Positions 18,284 through 26,286 of a stretch of DNA of 36,991 nt are shown here, in pieces. The stretch spans positions 1 to 36,991 of the forward strand of contig JAAUSG010000022.1 of assembly GCA_012034055.1 (NCBI GenBank). The letters run 5' to 3'. The position numbers and the translations under genes are program-made. The notes beneath the pieces are model-generated. The model saw only the letters and a list, made by a program, of their open reading frames with translations, did no database searches and had not been told where the DNA came from. The stretch is from Leptolyngbyaceae cyanobacterium RU_5_1 (lineage in GTDB: Bacteria > Cyanobacteriota > Cyanobacteriia > Leptolyngbyales > Leptolyngbyaceae). Position 1 is the first letter of the stretch; each line of letters begins with the position of its first letter.

Positions 18284-18341
18284 GGATTTTGGATTTTGGA
18301 TTTTGGATTTACAACTATCCAAAATCCAAAATCCAAAATCT
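18284..18341. repeat. GGATTTT heptamer hairpin between rbcL and rbcX
   Basis: The left arm 18284-18308 is three and a half GGATTTT units; the right arm 18317-18341 is the inverse with one mismatch (24 of 25 pairs). The loop is eight bases. The rbcX ATG follows 17 bases later with no clear ribosome site, so the hairpin could affect mRNA stability or the rbcL to rbcX/rbcS ratio. Confidence 0.9.
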
Positions 18342-18358
18342 AAAATCCAGAATCCCTC

Positions 18359-18748
18359 ATGGATCTCAAGCAGATTGCGAAAGATACGACCAAGACGCTG
18401 ATTAGTTACCTGACGTATCAGGCAATGCGAACTGTGTTAGCTCAACTGAGTGAGACCGATCCGCCGCGATCGCTCCGGTTGCATGAATTCTCGCTCAGGG
18501 AACGAGTTGAGAATAGCGAAGCCTACCTGGAAGCTCTGTTTAGAGAAGATCAGGGTCTGGCGTTTCGGATTCTTACAGTTCGGGAGCATATTGCTGAAGA
18601 AATTGCTGAGTATTTACCAGAAATGCTTTGTACCGGAATTCAGCAAGCCAATACGCAACAGCGCTGTCAGCAACTGGAACGCATGACGCAGATTGATCCA
18701 ACGGCGTCGAATGCTCATCCTGAGCAAGAATCAAATTCTGAAGAATAG
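18359..18748 (+). CDS. rbcX: RuBisCO assembly chaperone RbcX
   Basis: The 129-residue protein is RbcX: K-Q-I-A-K-D-T-T-K-T-L-I-S-Y-L-T-Y-Q-A at the start, a long helix (about 60-100), and a polar tail. RbcX dimers clamp the C-terminal tail of newly folded RbcL and promote RbcL8 core assembly before RbcS binds. The tail after residue 110 is acidic and probably disordered. Position between rbcL and rbcS is the usual one in many cyanobacteria. It is flanked on both sides by heptamer repeats. Confidence 0.97.
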   Translation: MDLKQIAKDTTKTLISYLTYQAMRTVLAQLSETDPPRSLRLHEFSLRERVENSEAYLEALFREDQGLAFRILTVREHIAEEIAEYLPEMLCTGIQQANTQQRCQQLERMTQIDPTASNAHPEQESNSEE

Positions 18749-18850
18749 TCATTAGTCACTGGTCATTGGTCATTAGTAGTTAGATAAAGAAAATGACGAA
18801 TGACGAATGACAAATCGCAACCAGCATTACCACCAGTCATTATTCATTTG
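18747..18850. repeat. GTCATTA/AATGACG heptamer cluster between rbcX and rbcS
   Basis: Units of GTCATTA/GTCATTG on the left face inverse units GAATGAC on the right, with a further GTCATTATTCATT. The cluster begins at the rbcX stop codon and could form a stem-loop before rbcS. Confidence 0.7.
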
Positions 18851-18858
18851 AGGAACCT

Positions 18859-19206
18859 ATGAAGACATTACCCAAAGAGCGTCGTTACGAAACCTTTTCC
18901 TACCTGCCTCCGCTCAGTGATGCCCAAATCGCTCGGCAAATTCAGTATGTAATCGATAATGGGTACCACCCTTGTGTAGAGTTCAATGAAGACTCTGCAG
19001 CAGAGACCTATTTCTGGACAATGTGGAAGCTACCTCTGTTTAACTGCTCCTCTCCTCAAGAAGTGCTGAATGAAGTGCAGCAATGCCGCTCGGAATATAG
19101 CAACTGCTACATCCGTGTGGTTGCATTTGACAACATCAAGCAGTGCCAGGTGATGAGCTTTATCGTTCATAAGCCTGGCCAGGGAGGTAGCTCTTACCGC
19201 TACTAA
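18859..19206 (+). CDS. rbcS: RuBisCO small subunit
   Basis: The 115-residue protein is a standard cyanobacterial form IB small subunit: [14 protein letters not shown] at the start, then W-T-M-W-K-L-P-L-F and Y-I-R-V-V-A-F-D-N. Eight copies cap the RbcL8 core. The start is preceded by TGAGGAACCT, a good ribosome site. The gene ends 22 bases before a Rho-independent terminator that closes the operon. Confidence 0.98.
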   Translation: MKTLPKERRYETFSYLPPLSDAQIARQIQYVIDNGYHPCVEFNEDSAAETYFWTMWKLPLFNCSSPQEVLNEVQQCRSEYSNCYIRVVAFDNIKQCQVMSFIVHKPGQGGSSYRY

Positions 19207-19228
19207 ATATTCCAGTAACTGGCGGTAC

Positions 19229-19264
19229 AGAAGGGTGAGCAATAGTGTTCACCCTTCTTGTTTT
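19229..19264 (+). terminator. Rho-independent terminator of the rbc operon
   Basis: AGAAGGGTGA (19229-19238) pairs perfectly with TCACCCTTCT (19249-19258) across a ten-base loop, followed by TGTTTT. It lies just after rbcS. Confidence 0.85.
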
Positions 19265-19325
19265 ACAGAAGTGCCTCAATAGGCTTTGTGCTATCGTGGC
19301 TGGTAAGTTGGTAGGTAAAGAAATT

Positions 19326-19979
19326 ATGTATCAGCAGTCTACTCTCTGGGAATACTCAGAAGTATTAGAAGAAGAAGTAAGCCAGCAGCAAGCTAAAGGG
19401 GAACCTTTGTCATTGCCTGACGGTGACATTCTCATATATAAAAATCTGTTTAGCAGTACGGAGAGCAGTACTTTTTTTACTAACCTTCTCAACGATGTTA
19501 ATTGGCAGCAGGATTACATTAAATTGTATGGCAAATCTATTCCCCTACCTAGACTTACTGCATGGTATGGAGATGGTGACAAATCGTATACTTACTCTGG
19601 CATAAAGATGAAGCCAAAGTCTTGGACACCTACGCTTCTAGAAATCAAATCAAGAATTGAAAAGCTAGCAGAAATGCGGTTTAACAGCGTACTTCTAAAT
19701 CTGTATAGAAACGGAAAAGATAGCGTAGCATGGCATAGCGATGATGAACTTGAACTTGGTCAAAACCCACCGATTGGTTCTGTAAGCTTTGGTGGAAGTA
19801 GACGGTTTAGCTTAAGACACAAACATAGGAAAGACTTAAAGATTATTGACATTGATCTCACTAATGGAAGTTTTCTTCTTATGAAAGGAGCAACTCAACA
19901 CTACTGGCAACATCAAATTCCAAAAACAGCAAAGATAGTTCAGCCCAGAATCAATCTGACATTTAGGGTTATTTTTTGA
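19326..19979 (+). CDS. AlkB-like 2-oxoglutarate/Fe(II) dioxygenase
   Basis: The 217-residue protein is an AlkB-family oxidative demethylase: P-R-L-T-A-W-Y-G-D, N-S-V-L-L-N-L-Y-R-N-G-K-D, the iron ligands in W-H-S-D-D-E and the later His (H-Y-W-Q-H), and R-I-N-L-T-F-R, which binds 2-oxoglutarate. The layout resembles the ALKBH2/3-like group that repairs alkylated bases. The ATG at 19326 is chosen because the upstream GTG lies in the rbc terminator loop. The gene and its downstream neighbour are AT-rich and lack the HIP1 octamer frequent elsewhere, which suggests transfer from outside. Confidence 0.92.
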   Translation: MYQQSTLWEYSEVLEEEVSQQQAKGEPLSLPDGDILIYKNLFSSTESSTFFTNLLNDVNWQQDYIKLYGKSIPLPRLTAWYGDGDKSYTYSGIKMKPKSWTPTLLEIKSRIEKLAEMRFNSVLLNLYRNGKDSVAWHSDDELELGQNPPIGSVSFGGSRRFSLRHKHRKDLKIIDIDLTNGSFLLMKGATQHYWQHQIPKTAKIVQPRINLTFRVIF

Positions 19980-20038
19980 TCTACCTGTTAACTGGTTCAA
20001 TGCACTTGGAGAAGCTTCGCTGAATTAGAAGAACATAT

Positions 20039-20931
20039 ATGGAGGATATTTACAGGTGTGTTTTAGAGGGACTTTGTAATGCAAATGATATGAACAGCAA
20101 TCAAAGTGCATTACATTGCTACCTTCAGTCTTTGAAGCTCTATGTTATCCAGCTACGTCAGTCATATCGAAAATCCCTTGTAGAGGTTGACTATACAGCC
20201 TCTAGGATTCAAGCAGCATATTTGCTAACTTACTATCCTCAATATGCTGAAATGACTCTTAATATTCTTAATACTTTAGAAGCCTTACCTTTCAGCCAGC
20301 AGAGCATTCATGCTTGTTTTTTTGGTTCTGGTCCAGCACCTGAAGCAGTTGCTTGGGTAACTTACCTAAAAAATAAGTTTCCCGGTGTTGAATATGCTGA
20401 AGCTCATACATACGACATTTCAGCAGAAGCTTGGTCATTCAGTCGAGATATTACTAAGCAGTATGTTGCTCCGCCATGTTGGAGTGGACAACTTGTAGTT
20501 AATGCTGAAGATGTTAATCTATGCTTACAAGACTCAATACGGCAAATTACATCAATTAAAACCTTAATTAGTGGTAGCAAGCTATTGTAATACAGAACTG
20601 CTTGAATGAGTTAGCTATTCAACCCGATGAATTTATCTCGAATTTAGGCTTTATTCTAAATCAGATGCCAAATTATGGAGTTCTAATCGTAGCAGATTTG
20701 TCTGAGTATCCTTCAGTTATGAACTTGTTTAAGAGAATTGAAGGGTATGTTAAGAAAGTACCTAGCTTTCAAATTGTTCGTAGCTACACTGAGGGAGCAA
20801 GCAGTTTTCGCACATCACTTGCGCTACCAGAAATTATTATAAGCAATCTCTTAACAGGTGAAGAAGATTTAAAGCCTAGAGTAAATGTGAAATACAACTA
20901 TCTTATTGCTCAAAAAGTTGCTAGATGCTAA
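20039..20931 (+). pseudogene. Class I SAM-dependent methyltransferase-like gene, split by a single-base frameshift
   Basis: The first part (20039-20590) is helical, then shows F-F-G-S-G-P-A-P-E-A-V-A-W, a Rossmann-type SAM-binding loop, followed by A-H-T-Y-D-I-S. It stops at 20590. Moving to the frame one base back between 20578 and 20581 restores A-I-V-I-Q-N-C-L-N-E-L, then G-V-L-I-V-A-D-L-S-E-Y-P, the usual later strands of such enzymes, ending at 20931. Joined, the protein would be about 297 residues. The target is unknown. Either the gene is broken, or one base is missing from the assembly. It follows the AlkB-like gene by 59 bp in the same direction, so the two may have arrived together. 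Confidence 0.75.
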
Positions 20932-21340
20932 ACACAGTGATAGACAAATATTATGTGGAGATCTAAGACGTTTACAAAGATACTTTTGTCTGGTTTAGAT
21001 GAGATTTTAAGCACTTTGAAAAGGCTGAAGTGGGTTGGCAAAATTCGCTCTACAGGTTTGGGCTTGCCAAAGAGAAGGCTTAGTCGTTCAATGGCTGCTA
21101 GACCTTTTTGATCGCTATGATTATGCCCTGTCAAGCAACGCTGGCTCAACTGGTTGAGGTTCTGAGTGCCACTCCGCTCGGTTTGTCAGATATAGACCTT
21201 GAAACCCTCGCAAACGGAATCACAACCGACACCCGATCGCTCAAACCCGGTGAGGTCTTCCTGGCATTGCGGGGCGAAACATTTGACGGGCACAGTTTTG
21301 TGGAGGCTGCGATCGCACAGGGAGCGATCGCGGCGATTAT

Positions 21341-21416
21341 CGATTTTAGATTTTCGATTGCCGATTTTGGATTGGAAAGCACTAATCTAAAATCTAAAAT
21401 CCAAAATCCAAAATTC
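21341..21416. repeat. GATTTTA/TAAAATC heptamer hairpin inserted in murF
   Basis: The left arm has GATTTTAGATTTTCGATT; the right arm has AATCTAAAATCTAAAATCCA and further units. It is the same repeat family as the rbcL-rbcX hairpin and is read in frame as about 25 added residues. Confidence 0.85.
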
Positions 21417-21573
21417 CCTTTACTACAGGTTGAAGATACCCTCAAGGCCTATCAAGCGATCGCTCACTGGTGGCGCAATCAATTTGAGATTCCGATTGTT
21501 GCTGTTACTGGCTCCGTCGGCAAAACCACCACCAAAGAACTGCTCGCTGCTGTTCTATCCCTCTCCACTCCCC

Positions 21574-21621
21574 GTACAGACGCGTATAGCCTCCGGCATC
21601 CAAGAAACGCGCAGCGTGTCC
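21574..21621 (+). repeat. Second copy of the GTAC-ended repeat, inserted in murF
   Basis: It reads GTACAGACGCGTATAGCCTC then CGGCATCC...ACGCGCAGCGTGTCC, matching the core of the repeat at 7017-7084. It adds residues in a MurF region that is normally short. Confidence 0.75.
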
Positions 21622-22680
21622 ACAGGACTCTTAATCGCGTCTCTTCCACAATTTCCACTCCTCACATTCTTAAAAGCCAGGCTAACTACAACAACGAAAT
21701 CGGTGTCCCCAAAACATTACTGGAACTGGAACCTGAGCACCGCTACGCGATCGTTGAAATGGGGATGCGTGGATCTGGAGAAATTGCCTTGTTGAGTCAG
21801 ATTGCTCATCCTGATATTGCCGTAATTACGAACGTGGGAACCGCACACATTGGACGCCTGGGATCAGAGGCAGCGATCGCCCAAGCCAAGTGTGAACTGC
21901 TAGCAGAAATGTCCGCCACGGGTGTTGCTGTTTTGAACCACGACAATCCGTTGCTGATGCAGACAGCCGCCAAGGTCTGGCAGGGAAAAACGGTGACGTT
22001 TGGACTGCAAGGCGGCGATGTTTACGGACAGCTGATCAGCCCAGATACCTTGCGGGTTGATGGTCTGGAATTGCCGCTCCCGTTGCCGGGTGAGCATAAT
22101 GCCCTTAACTATCTGGCAGCACTGGCCGTGGCCAAAGTCTTGGGAGTGAGTTGGTCACCGTTGATGCAGGGATTAGCGGTTGAGCTGCCCGGTGGACGGG
22201 CCAAACGCTACGAGTTGCCGAACGACGTGCTGATTCTGGATGAGACATACAACGCTGGCTTGGAGTCGATGCTGGCTTCCCTACACCTGCTGGCTCAGAC
22301 TCCCGGTCAGCGCCATATTGCTGTTTTGGGGACGATGAAGGAACTGGGGGACGATCGCCTGAATTCCATCACCAAGTCGGTGCAGCCGCCCAACAGCTCC
22401 AGTTGGATTACCTACTCATCCTGGCAGATGAGCCGGAAGCAAATGCGATCAAAGAGGGCGCGGGAGCTGTTCCTGCCGAATGTTTTACGAGCCATACGGA
22501 TGTAGTGAAGCGGCTCCATGAATTAGTGCAAGCGGGCGATCGTCTCCTCTTCAAAGCCTCCCGTGCCGTTGAATTGGATCAAGTCGTCAACCAGTTTTGT
22601 CGGGAAAAAGGTGAGAGGTGAGAAGGGAAGTACGAAGGGCGAAGTAGGTAAACAGTGAACGGTGAAAACTGGTAACTAAA

Positions 22681-22701
22681 CCAATGACCAATGACCAACG
22701 A
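22681..22701 (+). repeat. CCAATGA heptamer tandem repeat
   Basis: CCAATGACCAATGACCAACG: three seven-base units upstream of the GbsR-like regulator gene. Confidence 0.7.
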
Positions 22702-22734
22702 CTGCTGCATCGGCTATATTAGCCTATTCACAAA

Positions 22735-22752
22735 GTTCAGTTTATATTGAAC
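22735..22752. promoter_or_regulatory. Candidate operator of the GbsR/MarR-type regulator
   Basis: GTTCAGTTTATATTGAAC has perfect 5-base arms GTTCA/TGAAC around eight AT-rich bases, and lies 54 bases before the regulator start. MarR-type proteins often bind such sites and control their own gene. This is inferred from position and symmetry only. Confidence 0.35.
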
Positions 22753-22805
22753 ACATCAAACAAAGATATGTTAAGCTTGCAGGTATAAGGATAACTGCGG
22801 ATGTA

Positions 22806-23381
22806 GTGAACTTGGACAATGACTCTATTCACACCCATGCTGTTCATCAAGACTCCCTTGAACAGAAACACTTCATCGAAGAAGTGGGTCTTCTGTTTGA
22901 AACCGTTGGGTTTCCGCGTATGGCAGGACGTGTATTCGGCTGGTTGCTGATTTCCAATCCCCCCCATCAGTCCCCTGGAGAACTGGCAACTATTTTGCAA
23001 GCCAGTAAAGGGTCGATTAGTACGATGACGCGACTGCTGGAACAACTGGGATTGATTGAACGAATTAGCCTGCCTGGTCATCGACGAGATTATTTTCGGA
23101 TCAAGCTGAATGCCTGGTCAGAGCTGACAAAACGACGCACGGCTCAAATCACAGCCTTTCGCAAACTCGCTGAACGAGGTTTAGCGTTGATAGCCGAGGA
23201 AACCCCGCAATTGCGCCAGCGACTGCAAGAAATGCATGACATTCATGCTTTTTTTGAGCAAGAACTGCCACGCAGCATTGAACGCTGGGAAGCCGCGCGA
23301 TCGCAGCCAGTTGGTGCAAACAGTCCAAACTCAGAGGACGATTCGGCTCTGGAAGCACTACACCTCTCCAGGCTGCGATAG
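22806..23381 (+). CDS. GbsR/MarR-family transcriptional regulator
   Basis: The 191-residue protein has a winged-helix domain (about 20-110) with G-F-P-R-M-A-G-R-V-F-G-W-L-L, the GbsR-type opening, and the recognition helix K-G-S-I-S-T-M-T-R-L-L-E-Q-L-G-L-I, followed by a wing (P-G-H-R-R-D-Y-F). The later helices probably dimerise. The start is GTG (or TTG two codons on) because no ATG precedes the conserved domain. It is followed 229 bp downstream by a MacA/MacB-type exporter in the same direction, so it probably senses a toxic or signalling compound and controls export. The ligand is unknown. Confidence 0.9.
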   Translation: MNLDNDSIHTHAVHQDSLEQKHFIEEVGLLFETVGFPRMAGRVFGWLLISNPPHQSPGELATILQASKGSISTMTRLLEQLGLIERISLPGHRRDYFRIKLNAWSELTKRRTAQITAFRKLAERGLALIAEETPQLRQRLQEMHDIHAFFEQELPRSIERWEAARSQPVGANSPNSEDDSALEALHLSRLR

Positions 23382-23610
23382 GTATACCGCCGGTCTTTTG
23401 AGCACTTAAAAAATTCTTTTCTGGTTAAATACCCTGGAGTCTGACTGGATGGGCGAGGTGGTTAGGCAAGCGCCTTTGCGATCCTAAAGTTATCTTCTCC
23501 AGGCTGGTATAGCAGTTTCAAACATCGTCATCACGGCAGTCTGCATTTCGATTCAGCACTTTCTAGCCTCTTGCCACCCTGCGCACATTACTCTCCCTGT
23601 TCTAAGACCT

Positions 23611-24963
23611 ATGCAACTCCCGCTCATTAACAAAGTCACTAAAAATTCTACTCCCTGGATGATTGGGCTAGTAGCGGCTGGGCTGGTCGGTGTTTCCGCA
23701 ACCGCTTTTCTGGCTTCCCGTGCAACGGCTCCCAAACAGGACATCAGCGGGTTTACAACGCCCGTGCAGCGAAAAGACGTGACCGTCCGGATTACGGCAA
23801 ATGGCACCGTTGAACCGGTTCAACGGCTGAACCTGAATCCGAAAGCCGCAGGTCGTCTGGCTGAACTGTATGTGCAGCAGGGCGATCGCGTCAGTCAGGG
23901 GCAAATCGTGGCCCGCATGGACAGCGCCGAACTGCAAGCCAAGCATGAGCAAGCCGAGGCAGACCTGTCCCGTGCCCAATCCAGCCTGGCACTGGTGCAA
24001 GCGGGAAGCCGCTCAGAAGACATTGCCAAAGCTCAGGCGGAAGTGGCTAAGAATGAAGCCCTGGTCACCCAGGCGCGATCGCGGTTAGATCTGGCAACCG
24101 TGCGTGTCAACCGTAGACGTGGACCGGTTGAAGAAGGGGCCATCTCACGCGACAGTCTGGACGAAGCACTCACCGAACAGCGCAACGCCAGAGACAACGT
24201 CGAACAAGCTCAAGCCAGCCTCAACGTAGCTAGACAAGAACTGGCCCGCCAGCGCAATGGTTCCCGTCCCCAGGAGATTGACGAAGCGCAGGCTCAAGTT
24301 GAGTCAGCACGAGCCAACTTGAAGGCGATCGCGACTCAGCTCGAAGATACCGTGATTCGTGCTCCGTTTGCGGGCATCATTACCCAGAAGAACGCTTCCG
24401 TCGGCGACTTCGTCACCCCCACCAGTTTCGCCTCCAGCACCTCCTCCGCAACCTCAATTGTCAGCCTAGCCAACGACCTGGAAATTCTTGCCAAAGTGCC
24501 CGAAGTGGACATTGGACAGATTAAACCGGGACAAGCCGTAGAAATTCGAGCCGAGTCCTATCCAGGTCAGACCTTCAAAGGAACTGTCCGCCTGGTTTCC
24601 CCAGAAGCCAAGGAAGACCCGACCCAGAAAGGCGTGATTACCTTTGAAGTCCGGATCAAGATGACCACTGGCAAGGACAAACTCAAGTCCGGGATGACCA
24701 CTGACCTGGCCTTTCTCGGCAAGCAACTGGACAATGCCATGATGGTGCCAACCGTAGCGATCGTCACGAATAAAGGAGAAACCGGCGTTCTCGTTCCGAA
24801 TCAAGACAACAAACCCATCTTTCAACCCGTCACCATTGGCCCCAACATCGGCAACGAAACCGAAATCATCAGCGGCATCCAGGAAGGCAAACCCGTCTTC
24901 GTCGAGCTACCTGCTGGTCAGAAGTTGCAAGACATTATGAAAGGAATGGAGAAGGGGAGTTAA
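23611..24963 (+). CDS. HlyD/MacA-type periplasmic adaptor of ABC exporter
   Basis: The 450-residue protein has an N-terminal membrane anchor (about 17-37), a first lipoyl half (V-T-V-R-I-T-A-N-G-T-V-E-P), a long coiled-coil hairpin (about 100-235, rich in Q/A/E/R), a second lipoyl half with I-R-A-P-F-A-G-I-I-T, and beta-barrel and membrane-proximal domains. It links the inner-membrane ABC permease to an outer-membrane channel, which is not encoded here. Its stop overlaps the permease start by one base, so the two are translationally coupled. The closest roles are MacA-like drug/peptide/lipid export; the substrate is unknown. Confidence 0.93.
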   Translation: MQLPLINKVTKNSTPWMIGLVAAGLVGVSATAFLASRATAPKQDISGFTTPVQRKDVTVRITANGTVEPVQRLNLNPKAAGRLAELYVQQGDRVSQGQIVARMDSAELQAKHEQAEADLSRAQSSLALVQAGSRSEDIAKAQAEVAKNEALVTQARSRLDLATVRVNRRRGPVEEGAISRDSLDEALTEQRNARDNVEQAQASLNVARQELARQRNGSRPQEIDEAQAQVESARANLKAIATQLEDTVIRAPFAGIITQKNASVGDFVTPTSFASSTSSATSIVSLANDLEILAKVPEVDIGQIKPGQAVEIRAESYPGQTFKGTVRLVSPEAKEDPTQKGVITFEVRIKMTTGKDKLKSGMTTDLAFLGKQLDNAMMVPTVAIVTNKGETGVLVPNQDNKPIFQPVTIGPNIGNETEIISGIQEGKPVFVELPAGQKLQDIMKGMEKGS

Positions 24964-26180
24964 TGGATATTCTTGAAAGCGCCAAGATGGCGGGTAAAAC
25001 ACTGACCGCGAATAAGCTGCGCAGCACGTTGACGATGCTGGGAATCATTATTGGCAATGCCTCTGTGATTGCCATGATTGGCATTGGACAGGGGGCGCAG
25101 AAGCTGGCATCTGATCAGTTTGAGTCGCTGGGCCCGAATGTGCTGTTTGTGTCTCCGGGTAGCCCGGAAGCGAGTCGGCGGACGTTTGATTTACCGAGGA
25201 CGCTGGTCTTGGCAGATGCGAAGGCGATCGCGGCTCAAGTTCCCTCGGTTCAGGGAGTCGCACCCCAACGCCAGAGTCAGCTCCCGGTGGTGTATCGCAA
25301 CCTGAACACCAGTTCCCTGGTGTTGGGAGTAACGCCCGAGTTCCTGCCCGTTCGCAGCTTTGATGTGGCAAAGGGGCGATTTGTAACCGAGCAGGATGTG
25401 GAGCGCAACACGCAAGTCGTCGCTCTGGGGGCAGATTTGGCAACCCGCTTCTTCGGCAACCAGGATCCCATCGGTCAAGAAATTCGCATCAAAGGCATCA
25501 CCTTTCGCGTGATCGGCGTCATGCAGCCCAAAGGAGCCTTCCTGGGCAACAACCAGGACGATACCGCATTTGTACCGATCACCACCCATGCCAATCGCCT
25601 GACTGGGCGCACCTCCCCCTACGGCTTGGATCTCACCTTCATCGCGATTTCGGCAAAAAATGAAGCCAGCATTCCCGCTGCCGAATTTCAGGTTACCAAC
25701 CTGCTGCGGTTGCGCCATAAAGTCACCGACGAGGATGATTTCACGATTCAAACGCAGAAGGACATCCTACAGATTGTGGGAGCCGTGACTGGTGGATTGA
25801 CGATCATGCTGTCCGCGATCGCCGCCATTTCCCTGGTTGTCGGCGGCATCGGCATCATGAACATCATGCTGGTTTCCGTTACCGAACGCACCCAGGAAAT
25901 TGGACTGCGCAAAGCGATCGGAGCCTCCCAGCACGACATTTTGATCCAATTCATGATTGAAGCCGTCATTCTCTCCGCCGCCGGAGGCTTCCTGGGCACC
26001 GCCATTGGCGTTGGCGGCATCGTCCTGGTTGGGGCCCTCAGCCCACTTCAGGCAAGCGTCTCCCCGATCGCGATCGCGATCGCCACTGGCGTATCCGGCG
26101 GCATCGGACTATTCTTCGGCGTCGTCCCCGCCCGCCAAGCCGCCAGGCTCGACCCGATTGTTGCCCTGAGAAGTACTTAG
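24963..26180 (+). CDS. MacB-type ABC transporter permease
   Basis: The 405-residue protein has one N-terminal membrane segment (K-L-R-S-T-L-T-M-L-G-I-I-I-G), a large periplasmic domain (about 50-270) and three C-terminal membrane segments with E-R-T-Q-E-I-G-L-R-K-A-I-G-A and L-D-P-I-V-A-L-R-S-T at the end. This is the FtsX/MacB permease layout, in which ATP hydrolysis in the cytoplasm drives a periplasmic 'mechanotransmission' cycle. Unlike E. coli MacB, the ATPase is a separate gene downstream. The ATGA-type overlap with the adaptor gene indicates one operon. Confidence 0.95.
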   Translation: MDILESAKMAGKTLTANKLRSTLTMLGIIIGNASVIAMIGIGQGAQKLASDQFESLGPNVLFVSPGSPEASRRTFDLPRTLVLADAKAIAAQVPSVQGVAPQRQSQLPVVYRNLNTSSLVLGVTPEFLPVRSFDVAKGRFVTEQDVERNTQVVALGADLATRFFGNQDPIGQEIRIKGITFRVIGVMQPKGAFLGNNQDDTAFVPITTHANRLTGRTSPYGLDLTFIAISAKNEASIPAAEFQVTNLLRLRHKVTDEDDFTIQTQKDILQIVGAVTGGLTIMLSAIAAISLVVGGIGIMNIMLVSVTERTQEIGLRKAIGASQHDILIQFMIEAVILSAAGGFLGTAIGVGGIVLVGALSPLQASVSPIAIAIATGVSGGIGLFFGVVPARQAARLDPIVALRST

Positions 26181-26187
26181 TAAAGGG

Positions 26188-26279
26188 GATTTTAGATTTT
26201 GGATTTTAGATTTTAGATTGAGACCCCTCCTTAATCTCCCCATCTCCTCCGTCCTCCGTCCTCCGTCCTCCGTCCTCCC
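26188..26279. repeat. Two heptamer tracts between permease and ATPase genes
   Basis: GATTTTAGATTTTGGATTTT and further units (26188-26219), then CCTCCGT repeated about four times (26246-26279). The tracts are different repeats side by side. They separate two genes of one operon by about 106 bp. Confidence 0.85.
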
Positions 26280-26286
26280 ACTCCCC

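Larger units (their letters stand above)
21117..22621 (+). pseudogene. murF: murF with two repeat insertions and a frameshift
   Basis: MurF joins UDP-MurNAc-tripeptide to D-Ala-D-Ala in the cytoplasm. The frame shows T-G-S-V-G-K-T-T-T-K-E (ATP site), A-N-Y-N-N-E-I-G-V-P, E-M-G-M-R-G-S-G-E-I and G-E-H-N-A-L-N-Y. A repeat adds residues I-D-F-R-F-S-I-A-D-F before L-Q-V-E-D-T; a second (about 35 residues) interrupts the stretch before L-K-S-Q-A-N-Y. After G-D-D-R-L at about 22361 the main frame stops at 22505. One base back, F-H-H-Q-V-G-A-A-A-Q-Q-L-Q-L-D-Y-L-L-I-L-A and the rest of the C-terminal domain continue to 22621. murF is essential, so a sequence error, recoding or a second copy must be considered. 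ATG at 21117 or 21123 may be the start. Confidence 0.85.

Noticed and set aside
17683-18336. Long minus-strand frame opposite rbcL
   Set aside because: It is antisense to conserved rbcL sequence and is explained by codon bias.
18284-18341. CRISPR-like array at heptamer repeats
   Set aside because: Units are seven bases without unique spacers of regular length; they are tandem repeats, not CRISPR.
19245-19325. Upstream GTG start of the AlkB-like gene
   Set aside because: It falls within the loop of the rbc terminator, and the added residues do not look like family sequence.
20951-21110. 53-codon frame before murF (start ATG at 20951)
   Set aside because: No ribosome site, no similarity noticed, and Arg/Lys-rich random-looking composition.
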